DNA of 64,000 nt from Geomonas limicola. Lineage in GTDB: Bacteria; Desulfobacterota; Desulfuromonadia; Geobacterales; Geobacteraceae. Shown piece after piece: positions 1 to 8,621 of this stretch. The stretch covers positions 372,001-436,000 of the forward strand of contig NZ_BLXZ01000004.1 of the NCBI RefSeq assembly GCF_014193675.1, in the 5' to 3' direction. Below the pieces are notes generated by a model that did no database searches, was not told the DNA's origin, and worked only from the letters and a program-made list of their open reading frames with translations. How positions within the stretch are numbered: position 1 is the first letter of the stretch; the number at the start of each line of letters is the position of its first letter. Both the position numbers and the translations under genes were made by a program.

Positions 1-200
1 CCGCGCCGGGTGGTCATCGACTTCTCTCCCCCCGCGAAGCGCAGCGGGTGGATCTTGGCGAGGCTGCCGCCCGCGCTGGGGCGGCCGCTCGAAACGCAGA
101 TCAGGAGCCGGTCGGGGAGGATGTGGTTCAGCTCGGGGCAGCCAAGGACGATGTCCCTGATCAGCCGCTCCAATTCGCCGGTTAAGTTAAGCGTGTTCAC
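1..200 (-). CDS. putative metallopeptidase-like protein, N-terminal fragment
   Basis: A reading frame on the minus strand starts with GTG at 200 and is still open at the window edge, so only about 66 residues are visible. They read as a helix-rich start followed by DRLLICVSSGRPSAGG and a LAKIHPLRFAGG stretch. From memory, the pattern of a Ser/Arg motif followed by A-K-I-x-P-L-R-F resembles the SprT/phage-type 'putative metallopeptidase' family. The zinc-binding HExxH would lie beyond the window, so the catalytic call cannot be checked here. The start is supported only by a weak GAGG-like sequence upstream. It lies 60 bases downstream of the diheme cytochrome gene on the same strand and may be co-transcribed with it. 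Confidence 0.45.
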   Translation of the reverse strand, partial: MNTLNLTGELERLIRDIVLGCPELNHILPDRLLICVSSGRPSAGGSLAKIHPLRFAGGEKSMTTRR

Positions 201-260
201 GTCCGGACGAACCTCGGGTAGTGCCAGCTACGGGGAAACGGGAACAACGGGACGGAGAGT

Positions 261-560
261 CTACTTGCCGACCGCACTTGCCTTCAGCTTGTGGCAGAAC
301 AGGCAGCGCATCGGGCCGTCCTTGGGCTTCACCGGGTGCTTGGCCGGGAACGGCACGCCGCCCGGTTCGAAATGGCAGGCGGGGCAGGTCTTGTCGACCT
401 CCATCTTGCTCTGGGTCTTCTTGAACAGCTCGTAAGCGGCCTGGTGCTTGTCGTCCAGCGGCACCCGCTTGGTTTTCTCTTCGCCGGAGATGGCGTAGAA
501 GATGCCCAGCACGGCGACGATGACGGCGATGAAATACCAATCATTCTTGCTAATTTTCAT
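261..560 (-). CDS. membrane-anchored diheme c-type cytochrome
   Basis: The 99-residue product begins with a short basic stretch and one hydrophobic segment (about residues 9-23) that would act as an uncleaved anchor or signal. Two heme c sites follow, CPACH and CLFCH, in a Lys/Pro-rich soluble part that would sit in the periplasm. The start ATG at 558-560 is chosen because a GGAGGG ribosome site lies six bases upstream; a TTG directly before it is the alternative. Small anchored diheme proteins like this are common in Geobacteraceae, where they could pass electrons in the periplasm, but the partner is unknown. The neighbouring activase gene also needs low-potential electrons, though a link is speculation. 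Confidence 0.85.
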   Translation of the reverse strand: MKISKNDWYFIAVIVAVLGIFYAISGEEKTKRVPLDDKHQAAYELFKKTQSKMEVDKTCPACHFEPGGVPFPAKHPVKPKDGPMRCLFCHKLKASAVGK

Positions 561-632
561 CAAATCCCTCCGGATACTTAAGACTGCCGGTGAAGGTAAA
601 CGGCCGGCGGCGAAAATTCAAGGAAAATGTGG

Positions 633-1406
633 TCAGAGCGAGGCGCAGCCGATAGCGCCGTTGTGCTGCGGGTACGTCGGGATAACGAGCTCCATGGGGC
701 ATTTTTCCCGGAGCAGGGAGATCATCGCGCCGTTGAGGGCGACGCCGCCGGTGATCACCAGCGTTTTAGAGGGGAAGCGTTTCAGCATGGGGAGCACCCG
801 TTTCACCAGGGTGAGGTTGACCCCGGCGCAGAGTTGGGAGACCGGGTGGCCGCGCAGGATCTGGCCGATCAGTTCGCTCTCGCCGAAGATGCCGCAGGTG
901 GCGTCCAGTGCGATGGGGCCTTCGGCGTGCGAGGAGAGTTCCTCCAGGGAGACCTCGAGGACCGCGGCCATGTTTTCCAGGTAGCGTCCGCTCGAGGCGG
1001 CGCACTTGTCGTTCATGACGAAGTCGTTGAGCCGGCCGGAGACCACCTGGGCCACCTTGGTGTCCTGCCCACCCATGTCGAGGAGCGTGAAGTCGGCGAG
1101 GCCGGTCTGGGCGCGGGCGCCGGCGACGTGAGCCTTGATCTCCGAGATGACCTTGGCGCCGTGCAGGTTGATGGTGTTGCGGCCGTAGCCGGTGACCGTG
1201 ATGCTGGCGTTGGCGAGTTCGTCGGGGGTGAAGATGCCGCTGGCGGCAAGGTCCAGGCAGAGCTCTTCGTTCACGATGCTGCCGTACTTCTTGTAGAAGG
1301 CGATGGTGTCCAGGTCGGCGAGTCTCACGATCGCGCCGTCGCGCAACAGGGCGAACTTCGCCTTCCTGCTGCCGAGGTCGATACCTATACGATAAATTTC
1401 TGACAC
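633..1406 (-). CDS. 2-hydroxyacyl-CoA dehydratase activase (BadF/BadG/BcrA/BcrD ATPase family)
   Basis: The 257-residue protein starts with the ASKHA-type phosphate loop (YRIGIDLGSRKAKFALL) and carries the two cluster-ligand regions typical of HgdC/FldI activators: NDKCAASSGRYLE and a second Cys in ATCGIFGESEL. In this family a homodimer holds one [4Fe-4S] cluster between subunits and uses ATP hydrolysis to push an electron into a dehydratase or reductase partner. The GTG at 1404-1406 is chosen because GAGGA lies six bases upstream, and because the longer frame only adds a low-complexity peptide encoded by the intergenic repeats. The likely partner is the dehydratase-like gene at 1708-2694. 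Length is normal for the family. Confidence 0.88.
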   Translation of the reverse strand: MSEIYRIGIDLGSRKAKFALLRDGAIVRLADLDTIAFYKKYGSIVNEELCLDLAASGIFTPDELANASITVTGYGRNTINLHGAKVISEIKAHVAGARAQTGLADFTLLDMGGQDTKVAQVVSGRLNDFVMNDKCAASSGRYLENMAAVLEVSLEELSSHAEGPIALDATCGIFGESELIGQILRGHPVSQLCAGVNLTLVKRVLPMLKRFPSKTLVITGGVALNGAMISLLREKCPMELVIPTYPQHNGAIGCASL

Positions 1407-1426
1407 AGATGGTCCTCTTTGATGAA

Positions 1427-1690
1427 TGGGATGCAAGGGATAAAACCCATAACCAACAGGGATTAATGGGATGAAGGGGATTAACTTCAAAAGCTTGAAA
1501 AATGACAGGCTTTAAGCTTTAAGGCTCTAGTTTTAAAACTCAAAGCTTGAGGCTTTTACCTTAAGGCCTTTATCCCTTTCATCCCATTCATCCCTGTTAC
1601 CTAAAAGCCTTTATCTCATGTATCAAATTCATCCCTGTTATCCAAAAGCCTTTATCCCATGTATCCCATTCATCCCTGTTGGTTTTCGGT
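1427..1690. repeat. intergenic repeat cluster: tandem 41-base units plus an inverted copy
   Basis: Three head-to-tail units of 40-41 bases lie at 1563-1602, 1603-1643 and 1644-1684. They share the core TTTATCCCATGTATCCCATT followed by CATCCCTGTT. A partly matching copy in the opposite orientation lies at about 1427-1482, so the two arms could pair in RNA or single-stranded DNA. The centre (1490-1560) is AT-rich with several AAGCTT-containing palindromic pieces. The block fills the gap between the activase and its presumed partner and leaves no room for a gene. It is not a CRISPR array because the units abut with no unique spacers. Confidence 0.8.
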
Positions 1691-1707
1691 TTAAGGTTTT
1701 ATCCCCT

Positions 1708-2694
1708 TTATCCCTGCCGGTCGTCCAGCAGTTCCAGGAAGCCTTCCACGCGGATCTTGGTGCGTGCGTCGACGCTGCTCGGTTTATCCCCTTCCAGGGT
1801 CAGGATGGGGAGGTCGATGCTCTTTCTCAACACCATGTCCTCGATCTGCCGGAAGCAGAAGGACTGCACGTAGTGGATAACGCCGTCCACCCGGCGCGCC
1901 TTCAGCTCGCGCACGATGTCCTCGAGCCGGTGGAAGATGTCGTAGGGATAGGTGTAGGCCCGGTACTGCTCGACCAGGTCCGGCAAACCGTAGGGCATGG
2001 CGAACTGCCGCTGGGTCTCGTTGAAGACGACCCGCGCCCCCTGGCTCTCCAGGAAATCGTAGAGCCCGCTCAATATGGGCGGGACTCCCAGGTAGGCCAG
2101 TCGGATCCGGTCCCGGCGCGCCGGGCGGTGCACGGCTTCGGCCAAGAGGGCATCGACCTCGGCCTCGAATGTGTCGGGATCCCCGTTCATGTCCGAGGTG
2201 CAGACCTGGAAGTAGTGGTTCTCCTCGCCGGTGACCTTGTCTTCCTGCCAGGTGAGCCGATCGATCTCGCGCACCTTGACCCTGATCCGGTCCAGACGCT
2301 CCTTGGCCGCCTGCACCGCCTCCCAGTCGACGCCGAGATGCCCCATCAGGGTCTCGATCTCGACCTTGAGCAGATCCGCGCTGCGGCTGGTCGGGTAGGC
2401 AAAGGGATAGACCTTCACCCCCTGCAGCGACAAGACCTCCATGAGCGCCTTGGTGTAACTGCAGTCCCCCTCGGTGACCGCGATCATCTCGGTGAGTCCA
2501 CTGGACACAACGGCTCCGTAGATCCCCTTGATCCAGCCGCAGACGTTACGCGGAAAACCGGCGAGTTCGGCATCTTCGATGAGGGAATAGCTCTCGGGAT
2601 TGGTGATGAAGACGTTGTTGAGATCAACGGGGACCGCTCCCGCTGCGACGACTACTTCCAGCGGGATGGTGGAGGTGAAACCTACTTTGCGCAA
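1708..2694 (-). CDS. 2-hydroxyacyl-CoA dehydratase-like (HgdB/YjiM-type) iron-sulfur protein
   Basis: The 328-residue protein shows the 2-hydroxyacyl-CoA dehydratase fold signature: FTSTIPLEVVVAAGAVPVDL near the N-terminus, a cluster Cys in FPRNVCGWIKG, a second in TEGDCSYTK and a third in YVQSFCFRQIE. Classical dehydratases need two related subunits (HgdA and HgdB types), but only one is encoded here. This resembles the E. coli YjiM/YjiL pair and the double-cubane cluster protein of Carboxydothermus, which works with its own activase. The substrate is unknown. The gene starts five bases after the stop of the small membrane protein gene, and its activase lies beyond the repeat cluster on the same strand. 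Confidence 0.8.
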   Translation of the reverse strand: MRKVGFTSTIPLEVVVAAGAVPVDLNNVFITNPESYSLIEDAELAGFPRNVCGWIKGIYGAVVSSGLTEMIAVTEGDCSYTKALMEVLSLQGVKVYPFAYPTSRSADLLKVEIETLMGHLGVDWEAVQAAKERLDRIRVKVREIDRLTWQEDKVTGEENHYFQVCTSDMNGDPDTFEAEVDALLAEAVHRPARRDRIRLAYLGVPPILSGLYDFLESQGARVVFNETQRQFAMPYGLPDLVEQYRAYTYPYDIFHRLEDIVRELKARRVDGVIHYVQSFCFRQIEDMVLRKSIDLPILTLEGDKPSSVDARTKIRVEGFLELLDDRQG

Positions 2695-2699
2695 AAGAG

Positions 2700-3038
2700 T
2701 TACTCCGTCTTGATGAAGTACAGGTAGATGATGAATCCGCCGATGGCGATCCCGCCGAAGGCGAAGGGGAGGGTGCTGGAAAGGGCGAGCGAGTCACTTT
2801 CGGTCGGCATGGTGTAGTGCACCAATAACAACAATGAGATGGCGGTGAACAGCGCGCAGAGCACGAACTTGGAACGTACCACCACGGCATAAAAGAGTAT
2901 GATCAGGAACGCGCCAACGATCCAGGGATTGCCTAGGGCGCTCTTGACGGTGAGTCCTTTAACAAACTGTACGACGTGTCCCGTCTCAAACGGCGAGAGT
3001 TTCTCGGTCGCTTTTTCGGCGAGGCTGTTGGTATCCAT
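2700..3038 (-). CDS. small integral membrane protein of unknown function
   Basis: The 112-residue product has a polar N-terminal third (about residues 1-38) followed by three hydrophobic segments: about 39-53, 58-74 and 89-108. No catalytic motif is visible and I do not recognise the family. The stop lies five bases before the start of the dehydratase-like gene, so the two are almost certainly one transcription unit; this hints at a role near a low-potential reductase, but nothing in the sequence confirms it. The ATG at 3036-3038 follows a GGAGG-like site. Confidence 0.7.
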   Translation of the reverse strand: MDTNSLAEKATEKLSPFETGHVVQFVKGLTVKSALGNPWIVGAFLIILFYAVVVRSKFVLCALFTAISLLLLVHYTMPTESDSLALSSTLPFAFGGIAIGGFIIYLYFIKTE

Positions 3039-3144
3039 GTCTTCCTCCGGTCGAATTCCAGATTATAGACATATGGCGGAATTTGGCAAGGTTAAAGGCG
3101 GGCCGTAGGGGATCCGACTACGTTGGATGGTCGGAAGAATATTG

Positions 3145-3173
3145 TTTACAAAGAGGGATATTTTTCTTAAATT
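3145..3173 (+). promoter_or_regulatory. possible sigma-70 promoter of the gcv operon
   Basis: TTTACA (3145-3150) and TAAATT (3168-3173) are spaced by 17 bases, about 33 bases before the gcvT start, which has an AGGAG site. The elements are only moderately close to consensus. I see no glycine riboswitch between here and gcvT. Confidence 0.35.
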
Positions 3174-3205
3174 TGCGGCCAACCTGCAAAGAGGAGAATC
3201 CACCC

Positions 3206-4297
3206 ATGGAAGATCTCAAAGCAACTCCGCTGCGCGAGCATCACGAGGGACTCAAGGCACTCATGGCACCCTTCGGTGGCTGGCTGATGCCTATCCAGTA
3301 TGCCGGCATCATCGCCGAGCACAAGTGGTGCCGGGAAAAGGCGGCACTCTTCGACATCTGCCACATGGGTGAGTTCCTGTTTCAGGGTGATATCGTCGCC
3401 GACGGCCTGGACGACGTCTTCACCTTCTCGGTGCAGAACATCCCGGTCGGGCGCTCTCGCTACGGCTTCCTGCTCAACGAGCGCGGCGGGGTGATCGACG
3501 ACCTCATCGTGTTCCGCCTTGCCCAGGACCAGGTGATGATCGTGGTGAACGCCGCCACCATCGACAACGACTTCGCCGTGATCCGCTCCCGCCTCAAAGA
3601 GGGGGCCAACCTGACCGACATCTCCCAGCGTACCGGGAAACTCGACCTGCAGGGCCCGCTTTCCCGCGAGGTGCTGGTCGAGCTCTTCGGGCCGGAAATC
3701 GGCAGCATCCCCTTCTTCAAATTCATCAAGACCACTATCCTGGGCGTCGAGGCCCTGGTGAGCCGGACCGGCTACACCGGCGAACTCGGCTACGAGATCT
3801 TCATCCCGGCACACAAGGCGGTGGAGCTCTGGGAACAGCTGCTCAAGGACCCGCGGGTAGCGCCTGCCGGCCTGGGGGCCCGCGACCTGCTGCGCCTGGA
3901 GGTAGGCTACTCGCTGTACGGCAACGACCTCGACGAAAACACCACACCGGTAGCCGCCGGACTGCGCAACTTCGTGAACCTCGACAAGGAGTTCGTGGGG
4001 AAAAACGCCCTGGTCGAGGAACAGCAGCGGGGCCCCGAGCGGGTCAAGGTGGCCTTCAAGGTCACCTCGCGCCGCTCGCCCCGGCACCACTACGAGATCT
4101 GGCGCGAGGGGGCAGCGGTCGGCACCGTCACCAGCGGCGCCTTCTCCCCCATGCTCGGCTGCGGCATCGGCCTGGGCTTCGTGACGCCGGACGCCTCCGC
4201 TCTCGGCACCAAGCTCTCCATCCGGCATGAGCGCGTCGAGATGGAAGCCGAGGTGGTCGAGCTTCCCTTCTACACCGGCGGCTCGCTGCGCGCCTAG
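3206..4297 (+). CDS. gcvT: aminomethyltransferase (glycine cleavage system T protein)
   Basis: The 363-residue protein matches GcvT across its length: LREHHEGLKALMAPFGGWLMP at the start (tetrahydrofolate-binding fold), SRTGYTGELGYEIF in the middle and the LGARDLLRLEVGY stretch. It takes the aminomethyl group from the lipoyl arm of GcvH and transfers the carbon to tetrahydrofolate, releasing ammonia. The ATG at 3206 follows GAGGAG; the frame is open further upstream but lacks another credible site. It is first of the gcvT-gcvH-gcvPA-gcvPB operon. Confidence 0.96.
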   Translation: MEDLKATPLREHHEGLKALMAPFGGWLMPIQYAGIIAEHKWCREKAALFDICHMGEFLFQGDIVADGLDDVFTFSVQNIPVGRSRYGFLLNERGGVIDDLIVFRLAQDQVMIVVNAATIDNDFAVIRSRLKEGANLTDISQRTGKLDLQGPLSREVLVELFGPEIGSIPFFKFIKTTILGVEALVSRTGYTGELGYEIFIPAHKAVELWEQLLKDPRVAPAGLGARDLLRLEVGYSLYGNDLDENTTPVAAGLRNFVNLDKEFVGKNALVEEQQRGPERVKVAFKVTSRRSPRHHYEIWREGAAVGTVTSGAFSPMLGCGIGLGFVTPDASALGTKLSIRHERVEMEAEVVELPFYTGGSLRA

Positions 4298-4354
4298 CTC
4301 TTCTCATTTTGAAATCGTGATCGGCACTTAACCATACTCAACCGGAGGTTCACC

Positions 4355-4729
4355 ATGTCCATGTATTTCAGCAAAGAGCACGAGTGGGTCAAGATCGACG
4401 GCAGCCAGGCAACCGTCGGCATCAGCGCGCACGCAGCCCACGAACTCGGCGACATTACCTTTGTCGAGCTGCCGCAGGTCGGCAAGACCTTGAAACAGTT
4501 CGACACCCTGGCGGGGATCGAGTCGGTGAAGGCCGCCAGCGACATCTACGCACCGGTGTCGGGCAAGGTCGTGGCGGTGAACGACAAGCTGGAGGACGCT
4601 CCGGAACTGGTCAACGAGAGCGCCGAGGAGGAGGGGTGGATCTGCCGGCTCGAGGTCGCCAATGCTGCAGACGTGAGTGCCCTCATGGACGCCGCCGCCT
4701 ACGCCGAATACCTTAAAGGACTCGAGTAA
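4355..4729 (+). CDS. gcvH: glycine cleavage system H protein (lipoyl carrier)
   Basis: The 124-residue protein is a full-length GcvH. The lipoylated lysine is K59 in [10 protein letters not shown]. It shuttles the aminomethyl intermediate between the P, T and L proteins. An AACCGGAGGTTC ribosome site precedes the ATG. The stop codon overlaps the start of gcvPA by one base (TAATG), consistent with translational coupling. Its lipoate would come from the LipM and LipA encoded 3-4 kb downstream. Confidence 0.97.
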   Translation: MSMYFSKEHEWVKIDGSQATVGISAHAAHELGDITFVELPQVGKTLKQFDTLAGIESVKAASDIYAPVSGKVVAVNDKLEDAPELVNESAEEEGWICRLEVANAADVSALMDAAAYAEYLKGLE

Positions 4730-6066
4730 TGGGATACTGCCCGAATACCCCGGAGGAGATCCGGGACATGCTCGCCGTCATCGGCGCCTCCGGGGTCGCT
4801 GACCTCTTCGCGCCGATCCCTGAGGAGCTGAGGGCCAAGTCCTTCAACCTCCCCGCGGGGGTATCCGAGTTCGAGCTCATGGCGCTCATGCGCGAGAAGG
4901 CGCGCCAGGGCGGGACGGAGATCGTTCCCTTCATCGGCGGCGGCATCTACGACCACATCATTCCGGCGGCGGTGGATCACCTCTCCGGGCGCGCCGAGTT
5001 CTACACCGCCTACACCCCGTACCAGCCCGAGTGTGCCCAGGGGACCCTGCAGGCGCTCTACGAGTACCAGAGCGCGATCTGCCGGCTCACCGGGATGGAG
5101 GCTTCCAACGCCTCGCTCTACGACGGCGGCACCGCGCTTGCCGAGGCGGCGCTCATGGCGCTGCGTATCACGGGGCGCCACGCCGTGGTGCTGGACGGCT
5201 CGGTCAACCCGCTGCACCGCGAGGTGGTCTGCGGGTACCTGGCGAGCCTCGAGGCCGGCGTCTGCCAGCTCCCCCCCGCGGGGTGCGAGGTGGATCTCGC
5301 CGGGCTCATGAACTCCATCACCGAAGAGACCGCCGCGGTCATCGTGCAGCACCCGAACTTCTTCGGCAGCGTCGCCGATCTCACCGAACTCGCGAAAAAG
5401 GCCCACGAACAGGGCGCACTGCTCATCGTCTCCTGCTACCCGATAGCGATGGGGCTCTTGAAGAGCCCCGGCGAGATGGGGGCGGACATCGCGGTAGGCG
5501 AGGGGCAGAGCCTGGGGAACCCGCTCTCCTTCGGCGGTCCCTACTTCGGCTTCATCGCCACCCGCAAGCGCTTCATCCGCAACCTCCCGGGCCGCATCGT
5601 GGGCGAGACGGTGGACGCCCAGGGGCGGCGCGGCTACGTGCTCACCCTGCAGGCGCGCGAGCAGCACATAAAGCGCCACAAGGCGACCTCCAACATCTGC
5701 TCCAACCAGAGCCTGTGCGCCCTGCGCGGCCTGATCTTCGTGGCCTCCCTCGGCAAGAAGGGGTTTGCGGATCTGGCCCTGCTCAACTACGACAAGGCGG
5801 AGTACGCCAAATCGGTGCTGGGCGCGCTCAAGGGGGTGAGCCTCGCAAACGCAGCCCCCACCTTCAACGAGTTCACCCTGAAGCTCCCCAAGCCGGCCGC
5901 CGAGGTGGTTGCCCGCCTGCTCGATAGAGGGGTTGCCGCGGGCGTTCCGGTTGCCGGCTACTACCCGGGGCGCGAGGACGAGCTGGTGGTGACGGTCACC
6001 GAGAAACGGACCAAGGCGGAAATCGACGCACTGGCGGCACGACTCGAGGAGGCGTTATGGAACTGA
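4729..6066 (+). CDS. gcvPA: glycine dehydrogenase (decarboxylating) subunit 1
   Basis: The 445-residue protein begins [15 protein letters not shown] and is the N-terminal half of the split P protein. It forms a complex with GcvPB to decarboxylate glycine and load GcvH. The PLP-binding lysine lies in the other subunit, as usual in split systems. It overlaps gcvH by one base at its start and gcvPB by ten bases at its end, so all three are probably translated in a coupled way. Length is normal for the family. Confidence 0.96.
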   Translation: MGYCPNTPEEIRDMLAVIGASGVADLFAPIPEELRAKSFNLPAGVSEFELMALMREKARQGGTEIVPFIGGGIYDHIIPAAVDHLSGRAEFYTAYTPYQPECAQGTLQALYEYQSAICRLTGMEASNASLYDGGTALAEAALMALRITGRHAVVLDGSVNPLHREVVCGYLASLEAGVCQLPPAGCEVDLAGLMNSITEETAAVIVQHPNFFGSVADLTELAKKAHEQGALLIVSCYPIAMGLLKSPGEMGADIAVGEGQSLGNPLSFGGPYFGFIATRKRFIRNLPGRIVGETVDAQGRRGYVLTLQAREQHIKRHKATSNICSNQSLCALRGLIFVASLGKKGFADLALLNYDKAEYAKSVLGALKGVSLANAAPTFNEFTLKLPKPAAEVVARLLDRGVAAGVPVAGYYPGREDELVVTVTEKRTKAEIDALAARLEEALWN

Positions 6067-7496
6067 TCTACGAAAAGTCGGTGGCCGGCCGCAGCGGGGT
6101 CCGGATCCCGCTTTCCGACGTCCCCAAGGCCGCGCCGCTTCCCGAGGCGCTGCGCCGCACGGAGGCCGCCGGTTTTCCCGAGGTGAGCGAGCTCGACCTG
6201 GTGCGTCACTACACCAACCTCTCCCGGCGCAACTTCTCGGTGGACACCAACTTCTATCCTCTGGGTTCCTGCACCATGAAGTACAACGCCAAGGTGATGG
6301 AACAGGCCGGTGCGCTCTTCGTCGACTGCCACCCGATGCTGGCGCTTTTGCCCGGTGGCGAGAAATACGTGCAGGGGCCGCTGTCGCTGGTCCACGCCCT
6401 CGAGCAGCAGTTGGCCGAGATCACCGGCATGGATGAGGTGACCACCCAGCCCCTGGCCGGCGCCCACGGCGAGATGACCGGCATCATGGTGATCGCCGCC
6501 TACCACAAGGCGCGCGGCGAGAAGCGCAAGTACGTCATCGTTCCCGACTCCTCGCACGGTACCAACCCGGCGAGTGCCGCCATGGCGGGGTACGAGATCA
6601 TCACCATCCCGACCGCCCCCTACGGCGACATGGACCTCGACGCCTACCGGGCCGCGATGAACAACGAGGTGGCGGCGGTGATGATGACCTGCCCCAACAC
6701 CCTGGGGATCTTCAACCCGCACATCGCGGAGATCTGCGAGATCGCCCACCAGGCCGGCGCGCTCACCTACTACGACGGCGCCAACCTGAACGCCATCCTG
6801 GGGAAGGTGCGGCCGGGCGACGTCGGCTTCGACGTGATCCACGTGAACCTGCACAAGACCTTCGGCACCCCGCACGGTGGCGGCGGCCCGGGGAGCGGCC
6901 CGGTCGGCGTCAAGAAGGGGCTGATCCCCTACCTCCCGACGCCGCGGGTGGTGAAGAACGCCGATGGCAGCTTCGGAGTCGAGGCGCACCCGGAAGGGAT
7001 CGGGCGGGTCTCCGACTTCTTCGGTAACTTCGGCATCATGGTGCGTGCCTACGGCTACATCACCCTTTTGGGGGGCGAGGGGCTCATCGAGGTGAGCGAG
7101 CAGGCGGTCTTGAACGCGAACTACATGATGGCGCGGCTGAAGGACGAGTACGAGCTCCCCTTCGACATGACCTGCATGCACGAGTGCGTCTTCTCGGCGG
7201 CTCGCCAGTTAAAGGACGGGGTGCACGCCCTCGACATCGCCAAGTACCTCATCGACCGCGGCTTCCATCCCCCCACCGTGTACTTCCCGCTCAACGTCAA
7301 GGAGGCGATCATGATCGAGCCGACCGAGACCGAGAGCAAGGCCACCATGGACGCCTTCATCGAGGTGATGCTCGAGGCGGCGCGCCTGACCCGGGAGAAC
7401 CCGGACGCCCTGCACCAGGCGCCCGAGACCATGCCGGTCGGCCGCCTCGACGAGACCCGCGCGGCACGCGCCCAGCAGGTCTGCTGCGAAGGGTAG
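6057..7496 (+). CDS. gcvPB: glycine dehydrogenase (decarboxylating) subunit 2
   Basis: The 479-residue protein carries the PLP lysine, about K267, in [17 protein letters not shown]. The glycine-rich loop after it binds the cofactor phosphate. With GcvPA it makes the decarboxylating P protein. A C-terminal tail of about 15 residues ending in QQVCCEG is slightly unusual. A hairpin follows 24 bases after the stop and probably ends the operon. No L protein (dihydrolipoamide dehydrogenase) is encoded in the operon. Confidence 0.96.
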   Translation: MELIYEKSVAGRSGVRIPLSDVPKAAPLPEALRRTEAAGFPEVSELDLVRHYTNLSRRNFSVDTNFYPLGSCTMKYNAKVMEQAGALFVDCHPMLALLPGGEKYVQGPLSLVHALEQQLAEITGMDEVTTQPLAGAHGEMTGIMVIAAYHKARGEKRKYVIVPDSSHGTNPASAAMAGYEIITIPTAPYGDMDLDAYRAAMNNEVAAVMMTCPNTLGIFNPHIAEICEIAHQAGALTYYDGANLNAILGKVRPGDVGFDVIHVNLHKTFGTPHGGGGPGSGPVGVKKGLIPYLPTPRVVKNADGSFGVEAHPEGIGRVSDFFGNFGIMVRAYGYITLLGGEGLIEVSEQAVLNANYMMARLKDEYELPFDMTCMHECVFSAARQLKDGVHALDIAKYLIDRGFHPPTVYFPLNVKEAIMIEPTETESKATMDAFIEVMLEAARLTRENPDALHQAPETMPVGRLDETRAARAQQVCCEG

Positions 7497-7519
7497 CCGG
7501 CAGGATTCCAGCAAACCAG

Positions 7520-7553
7520 AGCTCCGGAGGGTACACTCCTTCCGGAGCTTTTG
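7520..7553 (+). terminator. rho-independent terminator after gcvPB
   Basis: AGCTCCGGA (7520-7528) pairs with TCCGGAGCT (7541-7549) across a short loop that can add further pairs, followed by a short run of T. It lies directly after the gcv operon. The 200 bases from here to lipM hold no recognisable gene or element. Confidence 0.65.
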
Positions 7554-7757
7554 CGTTGGGGCGGCGCTTGTGCCACCGTACGCTGCGCAATCCTCCTCGT
7601 TGCCAGATTCCGGCGCTAGAATCGTTCCGCCCCTCGGTGCCGGGGTGCCCTGGATTCCCTTGTAGTACCAGTCCCAAAATGCCGAAAAGCCTTTAAGTGA
7701 ACGGTGGGCCTATGGTATCAATGAGAACTTGAAGCTTCCCCTGGAGGATTACCGCAC

Positions 7758-8567
7758 ATGTCGCACCCTGCGCCGCTGTGGCGCTTGATAGATGAAGGCC
7801 CCCTCGATGGGCCAGCCAACATGGCCCTCGACGAGGCACTCCTGGGGTGCTTCGATCCGCAGACCTCGCTGCCGGTACTCAGACTCTACGGCTGGGAACC
7901 CCCGGCCTTGTCGGTGGGGCGCTACCAGGATGCCACGGCGGCACTCGATCTCGCGCTCTGTGCGGCGGACGGGGTCCCGGTGGTGCGTCGCATGACCGGC
8001 GGCGGGATCATCTTTCACGCCGACGAGCTTACCTACAGCCTCGTCTGTTCGCCCGAGCAGGTGGGAGACGCCGCGGGGGTGAAGGAAGGCTTCCGCAGGT
8101 TGTGCGCCTTTTTGCTGGGGACCTACCAGAAGCTCGGTCTGGATGCCGCCTTCGCCACCGATGTGAGCCCGGCGGGAGCCGTCCTGGGGCAGCGCACCGC
8201 CTTCTGCTTCGCCGGGAAGGAGGATTTCGACGTCCTGGTGCGCGGGCGTAAGATCGGCGGCAACGCTCAGCGCCGGCTGCGCGGGGCTATCCTGCAGCAC
8301 GGTTCGATCCCGCTTAAAAACCGGGTGCGGGACGGGCAGCGCTACCTGGCCGACCCGGCTTCCGGTCAGACCGACGCGGTAAGCCTCGCGGAACTGGGGC
8401 TTGTCCCCGAGACCGGAGCCCTGAAGGCGCTGCTCGTCGAGGCATTTCAGGAGCGCCTGGGGGTGGTCCTGCACCCCTCGACGTTGACCGACGCAGAACG
8501 CGCCCTCATGGCGGAGCTCGAACAGACAAAGTACCGCAACCCGGATTGGAACCTGGGCAAACCGTAG
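7758..8567 (+). CDS. lipM: octanoyltransferase LipM-like (BPL/LPL fold)
   Basis: The 269-residue protein has the lipoate ligase/transferase fold motifs: VVRRMTGGGIIFHADELTYS, GRKIGGNAQRR and ILQHGSIPL. Cys150, in TAFCFAGKEDFDV, sits where the catalytic cysteine of Bacillus LipM lies (also position 150), favouring octanoyl transfer from acyl carrier protein to a lipoyl domain such as GcvH or E2. There is no accessory domain expected of an ATP-dependent ligase. The ATG follows a CTGGAGGATT site. It is followed 54 bases later by lipA, making a compact lipoate assembly pair. A LipL-type amidotransferase role is the main alternative. Confidence 0.82.
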   Translation: MSHPAPLWRLIDEGPLDGPANMALDEALLGCFDPQTSLPVLRLYGWEPPALSVGRYQDATAALDLALCAADGVPVVRRMTGGGIIFHADELTYSLVCSPEQVGDAAGVKEGFRRLCAFLLGTYQKLGLDAAFATDVSPAGAVLGQRTAFCFAGKEDFDVLVRGRKIGGNAQRRLRGAILQHGSIPLKNRVRDGQRYLADPASGQTDAVSLAELGLVPETGALKALLVEAFQERLGVVLHPSTLTDAERALMAELEQTKYRNPDWNLGKP

Positions 8568-8621
8568 CGCCGGCTACTTTCCCGCGCCGCAGCTTCTCGC
8601 CAGATAACGCAAGGTAACTTC

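Noticed and set aside
1563..1684. CRISPR array
   Set aside because: The units are directly abutting with no spacers and there are no cas genes.
3040..3205. Glycine riboswitch upstream of gcvT
   Set aside because: The conserved GGAGAG and CCGAAGGGGCAA parts of the aptamer are absent in the short leader.
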